64,000 nt of DNA from positions 50,785,958 to 50,849,957 of the forward strand of contig NC_084922.1 of assembly GCF_958298935.1 (NCBI RefSeq). The letters run 5' to 3'. How positions within the stretch are numbered: the first letter of the stretch is position 1; the number at the start of each line of letters is the position of its first letter. Below, in pieces: positions 23,932 through 34,683 of the stretch. The notes beneath the pieces are model-generated. The model searched no databases, was not told the DNA's origin, and saw nothing but the letters and a program-made list of their open reading frames with translations. The translations under genes were made by a program, and so were the position numbers. The stretch comes from Phragmites australis (taxonomy: Eukaryota; Streptophyta; Magnoliopsida; Poales; Poaceae).

Positions 23932-24284
23932 GCTATCCTGTTCGGTCAGTGTGGAAATGGGATCGAGCAAGCAGCTTGCGGTCGGCGTCTCACTCTCGCG
24001 TCGTGGTTTTAAGTACCAGCGACAGCGAGACGAGTCGCACCGGCCGGCGCCGCGGACACGCGCGCTAATCAGGTGGTCGATCGATTTCTACCTCTCTGGT
24101 GGCGTCAATTTCCGCTTCTGCTCACAGATGTGCATCGTTTTGGCACCTGCAGCTGTCTATCGATCGAGACCGAGAACTTTGACACCACAAGGTGGACGAT
24201 GGATTGATGCCTTCAGAGTTCACACAAATTATGCAGGCCATATATATTCGTAGTCCACAGAATTCATTGTTCCTAGTATAAAAG

Positions 24285-25117
24285 GGATAAATGCAAAAAC
24301 CCCTCTAAAAATCACTTGGATTTTGATTTTCCCCCCTAAAAGTTGTTTTGTTGCAAAAAAACCCTCAAAGGTTTGATTTTGTTGCAAAAACATCCCAAAA
24401 ATTCAAAAAAATTTAAAAAAAATCACAAAAAATTCTAAAAAAAAACTAGAGACAATTATAAGACCTTTTGTGAAATTTGTTTTCAAAAATAATATCCTTT
24501 GCATCATATTTCATGGAGAGTAAGTTTGAAAAAAAAGAAAAACGTGCAACTCATTTATTAATTCGAGTTAAATGCATAGTTAATTATTTACTAATCCAAA
24601 AATCATGAAACACAATTTTTTAGTCTTCTTACATGATCCTCTATCTTGTAAAAATACATGAAATCTTGAAATAGTTATTGTAACGTGCAGGATTGAGTAA
24701 ATATGTTGCAGATATATTAATTCATAACTAATCCATATCACCCCCAAAATTAGTGAAACCACTTTTATTAGTTTACTTAAACAATTATTTGTGTAGGAAA
24801 AATAATGGCAGACATGAGAAACTTAAAATAACATGAGTTAATAAATGAGCTGCACATTTTTCTTTTTTTCCAAACTTCCTCTCCATAAAATATGATGCAA
24901 AGGATATTATTTTTGAAAAAAAAAATCACAGAAGGTCTTAGAATTGTCTCTAGTTTTTTTAGAATTTTTTTTAGAATTTTTTATTTTATTTTTGAATTTT
25001 TAGAGGGTTTTTTCAACAAAGTCAAACTTTTGAGGGTTTTTTTTGCAACAAAACAACTTTTGGGGGGGAGTCAAAATCCAGGTGACTTTGGGGGGGGGGG
25101 GGGGATTTGCAGTTTTC
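24285..25117. mobile_element. 833-bp foldback element with about 270-bp inverted arms
   Basis: The left arm (24285 to about 24550) reads GGATAAATGCAAAAACCCC and onward; the right arm (about 24850-25117) is its approximate reverse complement, ending GGGGATTTGCAGTTTTC. Landmarks pair along the arms: AACTAGAGACAATT with AATTGTCTCTAGTT, and AATATCCTTTGCATCAT with ATGATGCAAAGGATATT. The 8-bp direct repeat TATAAAAG flanks it (24277-24284 and 25118-25125). No protein is encoded. An 8-bp duplication suggests hAT; Mutator-like elements make 9 bp. A run of 15 G lies in the right arm (25090-25104). Confidence 0.82.
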
Positions 25118-25125
25118 TATAAAAG

Positions 25126-26551
25126 ATTTCTACCAGGCTACGAGCTCGCTATATATGGATGCGGGTAGGTACGCGTCATTGTCTTCCACCGGCGTATGAT
25201 TAATTAATGTGAACTCTGAACCGTAATTTCTTTCTGGAACTGGTGCTTGTCCATAAGTTACCGATTTAGTACCAGCTTAATCTGTTTCTGTAATCGTAGT
25301 AGTGTATGTCCAGTATGCAGCGATAAGTGTTTGCTGAAGTAAGGTGCGCGTGTGTTCTAGCTTCTAGGTATGTATTGCGACCTAAGGAAGTAGCAGACTG
25401 GCAGTTAATGTGTAGGTTTAGATGCAAAGGGAATTTTCACTAGCCCGAAAGTGATAAAGATCATACGATAAGTGAGGAGAATCAATAGAGGGATAAACAA
25501 GATAAGATAGATGGATGATTAAGATAAATCTTACGTCCATAAGTCCACGTAAATTTGCATTTCCACATAGCTAATGCTTGCCCGAGAGTGCAAGAGAAAA
25601 CAGGATGTAAATGGTGATCGACAACAATGGCACGAAGTAGAGATACAAGTGCAATGGTTGGTGCTTGGTCCATCTCTGTCAAACTCATCTCACCATGTTA
25701 CCGGCTCCTTCCAATTCTTCCTCTTAAATGCACAGCCTCCATTGACAACTGCCAATGCATCCCGGATTGGTCAGGATTCATAGTACACTATATAGCATCA
25801 TTGTACAATCAATCAATGTGCAAAACTGCAAATATGTGAATTCGTCATTGGCATATCGGACCGAGTCAAATCGTCCGATGCATCCTATATCTGTCGACTA
25901 ACCGGTTCCTGCTACAGGCACACAACGCTTATGTATAGTTCACGTGCAATCTACGACAAAGGGCCGTTTGACTTTTTGTCATCTGTTATTGGATAGAGTG
26001 TTAAATTTGTCACTAACTTCACTATTATAGATTTAGAGAATCTATTTGTCATCTTGAACGAGAAATTGCCACTCTAATAAAATAACAAAAAATTAAATAT
26101 TTCATGACAAAAGGCTCAAATTATTCTGGTGGTAGTCCAAGTAGAAATCGGAGGGTTCAAACACATGGTTGTAGGTCAATTGAAATAGAAAGATTGTATG
26201 AGAAGTATTTTCTCCTTCCTATACGTGTGCACATCCTACTTGTTGGAGTCTATGACAGGTAAGTATTCATTTCCGGAAAATAAAAAGAAAGTAAATATCA
26301 TGTTGACCGGGATGGACCAAATGGTAAATAGTCTAACGAGGTTACTTTTAAAATATTTTGTCAAAGTCGGGAGCTTTCACAGCAATTTTTCCTTCAAAGT
26401 TGCAAATGTAAGATAGTTTAAGTTAGACGATGAACAAACTAGACAATTAGCATGCAGCTCATATTGTCACATTCTGTTTCGTCCAACTCATGAATGACTA
26501 TTGAAATAAGTTGTAGGTTGATAAGGGTCCCGGGTGCACCGAAGACGGCAT
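25126..26551. other. Intergenic, no gene recognised
   Basis: Short frames only (68-72 codons), with no domain. A stretch near 25962-26120 has weakly inverted ends (TTTGACTTTTTGTCAT and ATGACAAAAGGCTCAAA) and could be an old small MITE, but borders and target duplication are not clear. Confidence 0.35.
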
Positions 26552-26554
26552 TTA

Positions 26555-26783
26555 GGGTCTGTTTAGTTCGCTACCGTATTTTGTCATATTTTAATAATTT
26601 TATCTGACAGATGTTGCTATAGTTTTGACGTGCTATATTTTTTTTATATTTGATTTAATCTATTATAGACTAATTTTTTTATCAAACTTTATCTAAGTTA
26701 TGACGAACAATTTATTTATCACATCTTAGATATGATTTTGCAAAAGACATAATAATCTATGATATTAATAAACAAACAGTCCC
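26555..26783. mobile_element. Tourist-type MITE, 229 bp
   Basis: Inverted ends GGGTCTGTTTAGTT on the left and the complement of GGGACTGTTTGTTT on the right, flanked by TTA on both sides (26552-26554 and 26784-26786). AT-rich interior, no coding capacity. The end sequence and TTA duplication are typical of Tourist (PIF/Harbinger) elements of grasses. Confidence 0.8.
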
Positions 26784-26786
26784 TTA

Positions 26787-27324
26787 TTAAGTACCGGCGC
26801 CCGGTGGATCTGGTTGCTGCTGCCGAACCGCCTCCTCGATCAACCAGGTCACGTACGTGTCCCGACTCTGAAAATCGGTCGCGCCCCCTGCTTTTTTACG
26901 ACCCGCTTGGCATCTGCATCGCTCGGCTCGCAGATTAGGTCGTACTCGTACGTCGTGCCCTGGTTGCGTGCCGGAGTGAGCACGCAGCCATCACCTGCCA
27001 ACCCGTACGCTCTCGTGTTGCGCCTCCCTGTAACTCGTCGGTGGATGGACGCCATGCATGTAAAAACGCGGGGTTGCGTCCGATACTTCGATCTGATTCT
27101 CTTTCCTGTGGGTTGGGTTGGCTGTTTGCGTGTGATACTTCGATTTGATTCTTCCGGGCCGGTGGCTGGGATGTTTACTTTGCGTGGGATACTTGGATTT
27201 GACTGGTGTTGTACTTCACTGACTGGGTGCAGAAACGGGAGACAAGATAATCGTTTCTGACGGGAAGAGATAGGGAAAGAAACAGGACGCAACAGCCTAC
27301 ATATAGGTATGTATCACCATACTA
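26787..27324. other. Intergenic open frames, no domain
   Basis: Overlapping frames of 148 codons (plus) and 147 codons (minus) occupy 26814-27292. Neither has a recognisable domain, and opposing long frames over moderately GC-rich DNA are expected by chance. I do not call a gene. Confidence 0.3.
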
Positions 27325-27521
27325 GGGCATCTTTAATATTTAGACACAATATTAGCTCTTATATAAGAGAGTATATTTTTTAAAATAATCAAGAGCTAAT
27401 ACTTGTAATACAACTAGGCTCTATCTCAATATATCTCTCCTCTATCAGGTACGAGGAATTATGAATGATGAGATACTCTCACAACAGAGCTAACACTCTC
27501 TTTTAACTATTACAAATGCTC
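27325..27521. mobile_element. Small MITE-like element
   Basis: Inverted ends GGGCATCTTTAATA and the complement of GAGCATTTGTAATA, with a second paired motif inside (TTAGCTCT and its counterpart near 27487). Length is about 197 bp. No clear target duplication, so borders are provisional. Confidence 0.5.
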
Positions 27522-27844
27522 AGAACCTCAGAACCTCAGTCATAAAGTACACCTATTGTCATTTGGGTGATGCAATGCTGTGTATTCCCTAAAGAGAAGT
27601 CCATATACTCTGCTGGAGACGTTGCACTAGCAACAAGCACAACAGGCCCGGACGTTGCACTTAGCCTGGCAACCTCTACACGATAATTGCACAAATACCA
27701 CGGCTCTAGCTACCCCACAACTCTTTAATTATAAGCGTCCGAATTGATCAAAGCCCTTTTAGTAGTAAGATGAGCTCGATTTGTGACGGCGACCAGACGG
27801 ATGCACAGGTCATCTTCCTTAATCTAGTAGTACAAGCATTAGTT

Positions 27845-29190
27845 ATACCAAGGGGTACTTAAAAAAATTAATTATTTTTATTCCAGGTTCTACTGGTAAA
27901 GTGACGATCAAAAGAAAAAATATCACCTTGCTAAATAAAACATCTTATGCCGATCTAGAGATCAAAGGGTATAGGGATTCAGGATCTAGATACTAAGAAT
28001 ATTGCTTTACTAAGTAAATGATTTTTTAAGTTGCTCACATCTGATGGAATATGACAACAACTGATTCGTAATAAGTACTTGGGCTCTAAACTCCCATCGC
28101 AGGTTCAATAGAAAACAGAGGATTCACATTTCTGGGCTAGCCTTATGAAGGTGAAGCGAGATTTTCTTCGCCTCGAAACCTTTACAATCAAATATGGCAC
28201 ACAGATCATGTTATGGGAAGGCCAATGATTGCGAAATTTAACTCTGCGAGAACAGTATTCATACTTGTACAATATAGTAAGAAACAAATATGATACTGTA
28301 GCAGAAGTCATCCAAATATTCCCTCCAAATATCTCGTTTAGAAGGGACCTTATAAGGCCAAAATTAATATCATGGAATGTTTTACTTGCTCAAATCGATA
28401 ATATTGCACTCACTCAGGAGCAAGATGAGTCCTACTGAAACTTAACCTCAAATGGGTAGTTCTCGGTGAAATCTCACTATCTTGCCTTGGTGCATAGTGA
28501 TGTTCCTAATATTAACAAACGTCTTTAGAAATTGAAGGTACCAGTAAAAATCAAAAAAAAAAAATTGGTACTTACGCTAAGGTGTAGTTCTGATAAAGGA
28601 TAATATGACTAAGCGCAATTGGTAAGAGAGTATGAACTGTTATTTTTGTTACCAAGAAGAGATAATTAAATATCTTTTCTTTTGCCCGAGCCGTGAGGTC
28701 TATCATACAAGCAGTTTCAGGACTTTTTCAGTCTCGTAGTGCATCACATATGCTCAGTACTTGGCTATGGGGTATTAGGAGGGATTTGAAACTGAAAGTC
28801 GTGTTGGGGGTGACTGCTACTTGCTGGTCGTTTTAATCATGCATGAATGATATGATGTTTGATAAGAGAAATAATTTTTCTGCTTTGCAGATTATCTATC
28901 TATATATTTACTGGCTCCGTACCTAGATTATATTACAGAAGTCAGATTCTTATGTTATGGTTACAGTGACGTGATAGCATTTAGAACGGATGATCAAGGA
29001 GTGTTGTACCTATGTTTATGAATGACAGCCTAGTCGGAGGATTGGAGCGCCTAGCATATTTTGTTTACACCTTGTTTAAGCTTTAATATTCTATGTATAT
29101 CTTAGTTAGGTAAAGATTGAGAGTATTCTATATACAATTATATTATTTTAATATAATTGTCTGAGTTTAATAAAAACTTTAAAAAAAAGC
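27845..29190 (+). pseudogene. 5'-truncated LINE ORF2 remnant inserted in copy A
   Basis: Broken plus-strand translation contains TIKYGTQIMLWEG, IRPKLISWNVLLAQIDNI and SVKSHYLALVHSDVPNINKRL, then a CYFCYQEEIIKYLFFCPS block. This is the region after the reverse transcriptase, with the C-terminal zinc-binding motif of plant LINEs. Many stops interrupt it. The 3' end is a run of A after AATAAAAACTTT (about 29168-29189), as expected of a LINE tail. Because copy B lacks it, it inserted after the duplication or was lost from B. Confidence 0.72.
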
Positions 29191-30734
29191 AATAGCGAAA
29201 ATCAAGGTCCCATCAACCGGGCAAAAGTAGCAAGGAAATGGACTCGATCAGTAGCTAGCTCCTGGAAGATGACAAATGAGACATCGAAGAAACGGCAGCA
29301 GTGCAAAGCATCCGTCGATCTCCCAAGCTGAAAACGAAAGAGAATTGTTAGGTTCAAGCAATGGAAAAACGTTTGTATCCCAGTACTTGAAAGTCGTAGC
29401 CTCGTAAGGATATTTGGCGACTGGTCTTATTCAAGTTCGTTGGGAGATGAGCGAACTTGTAGCGACTGCCAAAAAATGAAGAAAATAAATAGTGCTAGTG
29501 ATTAAGAGTCATCTACTTGCACGCAACCCGGAACAATTTGATGCTTGCCAATTTAATGGACGGCTGTTATCGAGCGGCTGTGATCACCTTGTTTTGGAAA
29601 AATTAAAGGAAAACTAGGTGAAATCCCGCACGTTGCTGCGGGAATTAGGGGATGATTTCAAATGAACGATCATGGACTTCTTGTAGAAAATTTAGGTATT
29701 AATAGTTGCACACGTGTTTCAAATACACATAGAATTAATATAGGATATAGCAATTCAAATAAGTAAAAAATAGCATAATAGAAAAGATTTGTATACACAG
29801 AATTCACAATATAATAATGTAATTTTAGAAGGAGGAGAATTGTGAGCATCTGAGGAGGTTGGAGGGGACTGTATGGTCCATAGTTGTCCATCTATAGTAA
29901 CACTACGAGGAGTATACGGTGATCGATTTGTAAAAGGATGAAAATAATTCTCATATAATATTTTGATATAAAAATAGTGTGATGAATATAACCTCCATAA
30001 TAGACGGCGGTGAAAGACTTGCAGATTCTGCAAAGTAGAGCTGAGAAAAAATGAGGACAAAAAAAAAAGATGAGTCAACCAAGCAAACCCACCAGGCTCT
30101 TTGAAAAAGAAAGCAAGCCTCAAGTACCGAGCCAGCGGAAATTCTTACTCACACGCGCGCTAGTTCCTCACGCCTCCAGAGGCCCACTTTCCATTTTAGT
30201 TTTTTTCGAAAATTTTTCCTTAAAATTTTTCTAACCAAACTTTTCTCGTTAATTTTTACTCAAAACTTTTTCTAAAAATTTCTCATTAACTTGTCTGAAA
30301 AACTTGTATGGACAATTTGTCCAGAAAACTTTTTCAAAAAAGAAAAATTGCTAAAGGAATTTTTTTTCTAAAAACAGAAAGGTAGGAGGACTTGTTAAAA
30401 ATTGATAGTTCTGTAGCTAGCGTGCACGCGTGAATTAGAAATCCCCTGGATCCAGGCTTAAAAGCCCAAGAGATATTCGTGGTTGGAGTACGAGCCCATG
30501 GCCTACAACGAGCGTGGCGTGCGTCGTCCTTGTGGGCATCGGTCAAATTAGATCTGCTATCCCCGTCGCTGCTTTTTTGTTTTCAGCCTTAGTGGATCGC
30601 ACGTCCAAATGTATATTATACCTTAAAGATGTATGTTAAATCTATAAAATATAGATACATCATGCATCTTTGAAGAAATTGAAAAACACACACAAGCTTC
30701 ACAAATAAGTGGCACACCATAATCTCACTGTGGT

Positions 30735-30845
30735 TCCACACGTGAGATGCTAAAAATATATTTTGAGAATAAATCTCCAGCGAGACACCCAGATCAAACC
30801 CAAGTAGGCTAGGCATACACTAGCGCCCCAACCACTAAGCTATCC
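30735..30845 (-). repeat. tRNA-derived SINE-like sequence, copy A (decayed)
   Basis: On the minus strand the sequence begins ATAGCTTAGTGGTTGGGG, like a tRNA A box, and about 40 bases later has GGGTTTGATCTGG in place of the B box. It corresponds to the better preserved copy at 33070-33187. The B box is damaged, so it is unlikely to be transcribed by RNA polymerase III. Confidence 0.45.
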
Positions 30846-30860
30846 ACAAAGACCAAATCA

Positions 30861-31389
30861 TTCATTGGAAAAACTAGCCAACTTTCACATCTCAACCCGC
30901 ATATCTAACCCCAGCCCAATGAACAACGAGAAGAACAGGGGAGATCGAAGGAGGGCCGCACCTGGAAGATCCACACCCGTGCCCGGTGGTCCTGGTCTTG
31001 GCACCGATGACACCTAGACTCGCGCTCACCACCGCCCTGCTGCTAGCGCCTGCACCGTCGACGCCGTGCCCACCTCTGCTGAGTCCGTTGCCGATGTCAT
31101 GCCCTCCGCCACTACCCATGCCGCCAAAGCTGTTGACGCCCCAGTTGACGTCCCAGTTGACGTCTAGGTTCCGATGGAGATGTGGAGTTGTTTGTGTGGG
31201 CGTGGGGACTAACTTGGCCCGTCATATGAGAACGTGGGCAACTCGGGCACTAGGCCACATTTGACGGTGTGGGCTTACTATTTTACTTATTATCTAATAC
31301 ATAATACATACTAGTATTTTTAGAATTTTTTTTCACAAATATTTAAGTATACATCTGTACACCCATATTCCTACGTAGGCCCACCCCTG
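30861..31389. other. Spacer between duplication copies
   Basis: A moderately GC-rich stretch (30890-31260) with a 92-codon plus frame and a 75-codon minus frame, neither with a domain, followed by AT-rich DNA. Nothing recognised. Confidence 0.35.
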
Positions 31390-31904
31390 AGTACACCTAT
31401 TGTCATTTGGGTGACGCAATGCCGTGTATCCCCTGAAGAGAAGTCCATATGCTCTGCTGGAGACGTTGCACCCAGCAAGCACAACGGGCCAGACGTTGAT
31501 CAAAGCCCTTATAACCTGGTAACCTGTACACGATTATTGCACAAATACCACATCTTTACTTATAAGCGTCCGAATTGATCAAAGCCCTTTTAGTAGTAAG
31601 ATGAGCTCGATTTGTGATGGCAAACAGATGGATACACAGGATGGATGCACAGGTCATCTTCCTTAATCTAGTTGTACAAGCATTATTCCTCAGAAAAAAA
31701 AGTTTTGTACACCATTATATCATCCCAACCACGCAATGGCGAAAATCAAGATCCATCAACCGGGCAAAAGTAGCAAGGAAATGGACTCGATCAGTAGCTA
31801 GCTCCTGGAAGATGACAAATGAGACAGGGAAGAAACGGCAGCAGTGCAAAGCATCTGTGGATCTCCAAAGTTGAAAACGAAAGAGAATTGTTAGATCCAG
31901 TTTT

Positions 31905-32156
31905 GGGCCTTTTTGATTCATAACTAATTTTGTCACATATTACCATCTAAGATTAGTCTTATTATATTTTTGTGACCAGAAATTAAACTAATTAATATTA
32001 AGCAAACTTTGATAAAATATCGTGTCAATAATTAGGAGGTCATGAGGCTAAAAAGTTACGTGAAATAGAATAGTGACAAAAACCAAATACGATTTTACAA
32101 AACTAAAGCCAACTAAATTTAAACGTGACAAATATAACTGCAATCCAAAGATACCC
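31905..32156. mobile_element. Tourist-like MITE inside duplication copy B
   Basis: Begins GGGCCTTTTTGATTC and ends with the complement of GGGTATCTTTGGATTG, flanked by TTT (31902-31904 and 32157-32159). The matching position in copy A (about 29341-29371) has no such sequence, which gives an internal empty site. No coding capacity. Confidence 0.68.
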
Positions 32157-33069
32157 TTTGTATCCCAGTAGCTGAAAGTCGGAGCCTCGTAAGGCTATTT
32201 GGCGACTGGTCTTATTCAAGTTCGATGGGAGATGAGCGAACTCGTAGTGACTGCCAAAAAATGAAGAAAATATATAGTGCTAGTGATTAAGAGTCATGTG
32301 CTTGTACGCAACCCGGAACAATTTGATGCCTGCCAAATTAATGGACGGCTGTTTTCGAGTGGCTGTGATTACCTTGTTTTGGAAAATTAAAGGAAAACTA
32401 GGTGAAATCCCGCACGTTGCTGCGGGAATTCGGGGATGATTTCAAATGAATGATCATGGACTTCTCGTAGAAAATGTAGGGTATTAATAATTGTACATGT
32501 GTTTCACATACGTAAAATCAATCTAAAATATAATAATATAAAGAAGTAAAAAATAGTATAACAAAAAAATTTGAATATATGAAATTTATAATATTTTTTT
32601 TTCGAACACGCAGGAGAACTACGTGTCACTATATTAAGAGAAAAAAATGATTGAGTACAAAGCCGTACCGATGATAGGATTAGTTTTTAGTTACATTCAC
32701 GCCTGATCTAATAGACGCTACAACGTCCTGGGACGAAATTCATAACATAATTACGTATTTTTTAAGGAGGAGGAGAATTATGAGCGTTTAAGGAGGAGGG
32801 TGGAGGAGGCCGTATCATCCAAAATCAGTCGTCCATAACAATACTAGAAAAATGATTAATGATGAATGATTTGTAAGAGTATGAAAATCATTTTTATATA
32901 ATACATTGGTTATAAAATAATGTGACGAATGCGACCTCTGTGGCAGAGAGGGGTAGAGGACGTGCGAGTTCTGTATGACATCAGGTTCCGCAGAGAAGAA
33001 CCAGAAAAGGTGAAGGATTCGATGAAAGACACGCAAGCTTCGCAGGCAATAGACACACCATAATTCTAT

Positions 33070-33187
33070 TGTGATTCCACACATGAGAGGCTAAAGATTT
33101 ATTTTGGAGAATAAATTCTGGGTGAGACATCCGGATTCGACCCGGGTGGGCTGGGCGCACACCAGCGCCCCAACGGCCGAGCTACGA
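33070..33187 (-). repeat. tRNA-derived SINE-like sequence, copy B
   Basis: Read on the minus strand it starts GTAGCTCGGCCGTTGGGGCG, close to a tRNA A box, and has CCGGGTCGAATCC as a B box (33132-33144). This spacing is that of plant tRNA-derived SINEs. The 3' border is not defined. It forms the right edge of duplication copy B. Confidence 0.6.
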
Positions 33188-34683
33188 GCTCGTTCTCTGT
33201 CCCCGTCGCTGCTGCTTCCGCATGCTGGGCACACTCCACACGCCTCGCAACAACTCACAGTGCAGCTTCCTCGCAATTTCTTCCCGGGAGTTGGCGCGCA
33301 GCTCGCTACGCTGACGCAAAAGTCCGCGGGACGCTCGCCCACGGTAATTTCGCGTCTGAAATTTAGCTGTCGCTGCCCCTGCAATTTCCAGCGAAACCGA
33401 AACCCTTACACGACACACTACAAATCCACAAGCATCCAGCCAGCCAATCGACCCCCTTTTCCGCACTGTCCGCGCTCTCCATCTCTAGTCCCAAGTTTCT
33501 ACTCCCTTGCAAAACTGGCCGGCTGAGATTGCTTCACAAGGTACGCCGTACGCGGATCTTCCTGTTCTTGTAGTTGCCAGCTTCAGCACCCCTAGCTACT
33601 TTTGTTGCCGATGCCCTGTATCTGTGATCACTAATTAGTGGTTGGTGTTTTTTATTTGTTACCAATTGGTTTCAATGTGGATGTCATTTGTCAAGGATTT
33701 GGGATTCTGAGGTTGATTTGTCGTTTCGTCTATAATTTATTGTTCCAGAAATTTTGCTTCGCAAGTCCCGTTCGATACTTCTCATACAGGAATCCTTGGC
33801 GTTGCTCCGCTTGCATGTGTCCAGATGCCTGTCGTGTGCTCCAACAATTGCCAATGAAGTCTTTAGGATGTGAGTTGTATGGGCTAATATCGATTCAACT
33901 TTAACTTGAATAGGGCCATGTAGTTGAGGATGTGTGTACAATGATGTCGAGGATTCCTGGTGGTCCTTATTCCTCAATATGTTGGAGCTAGCACCGCAAA
34001 AGGATTCAAGTTGTACATGAAAAAGTTGGATTAATGGGTAGAATAATACCATCCGAAAAGACACAAAATGAGTTTCCCTAATAAAATAAGATTAGCAGAG
34101 CCAAAGCCGAACTTTTACAGTGGTTTTGGTACGCTGTGGTTTCGAGTGCTCATAAAATCTAAATTCCGTTACTTCCTAAGTTGTTGCCACTGGTATTTCA
34201 CTGGAAACCAATACCAATCATTTAGAGATTCAACAGCTCAAGATTGATTTGTAAACCTGGACAATGTGTTCTTTTTATAGCAAACTTCATATGTCGATTT
34301 GTCTTCTGAGTCGAGCCACTTCTATTCAGAAATTTTTATAGTTACCGGCTTAAATTACCAAATAGGATATGAGAATTCTGTACAAGAAGCAGAAAAAAAG
34401 AAAAGAAAAGTGCACAGTACATTGTGCTTTATGTTTTTGTTCATCATACATGATAGAAAAACAAGATCAACGCACATTACAAGATGCACTTGATTGATAG
34501 TTAATGTTCATGTTTTCAACACAATATATATTGCTAAGGTATTCATGCTTCTCACCTGCAGGTCCCAGTTTTGACGGCCTTTGTATTACATATTTTCTCA
34601 ACTTTCTTTATCTTGTTGCCAACTGGAGCAGTAGCAGCTGCTGAATCTGTTGCGTTTTCCGCCACTTCTTTTTATCCTTACAC
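33188..34683 (+). promoter_or_regulatory. Probable promoter and 5' leader of the NBS-LRR gene, with a leader intron
   Basis: A splice donor AAG/GTACGCC lies at about 33540 after a C-rich leader. An acceptor with CACCTGCAG/GTCCC lies at about 34562, some 120 bases before the ATG. If used, the roughly 1.0-kb AT-rich stretch between them is an intron in the 5' untranslated region. This is inferred from splice-site context only. Short open frames in the interval show no domain. Confidence 0.45.

Larger units (their letters stand above)
27546..30860. repeat. Segmental duplication, copy A
   Basis: Blocks of this interval match 31390-33187 in the same order and orientation. They are 27546-27840 with 31390-31690, about 29190-29365 with 31735-31900, 29371-29740 with 32157-32540, 29800-30060 with 32760-33005, and about 30640-30860 with 33010-33187. 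Example shared strings are CACCTATTGTCATTTGGGTGA and GCAAAAGTAGCAAGGAAATG. Copy A carries a LINE fragment (27.84-29.19 kb) and about 580 bp of AT-rich DNA (30.06-30.64 kb) absent from copy B. No gene lies in either copy. Confidence 0.8.
31390..33187. repeat. Segmental duplication, copy B
   Basis: The partner of 27546-30860 (blocks listed there). Copy B carries a 252-bp Tourist-like MITE (31905-32156) and a retroelement scrap of about 170 bp beginning with a run of T and CGAACACGCAGGAGAAC (about 32597-32765); both are absent at the matching points in copy A. Both copies keep a palindrome, CCCGCACGTTGCTGCGGG (29625-29642 in A and 32408-32425 in B). Confidence 0.8.

Noticed and set aside
22921..24012. 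363-codon plus-strand open frame
   Set aside because: It is antisense to GT61 copy 2. The minus frame has clear GT61 motifs; the plus frame has none and is explained by high GC with few stop codons.
26814..27292. Paired 148- and 147-codon opposing frames as a gene
   Set aside because: No domain on either strand, and frames open on both strands at once are expected by chance.
33116..33187. Functional tRNA gene
   Set aside because: A-box and B-box like motifs are present but acceptor and anticodon stems do not form; it fits a tRNA-derived SINE better.
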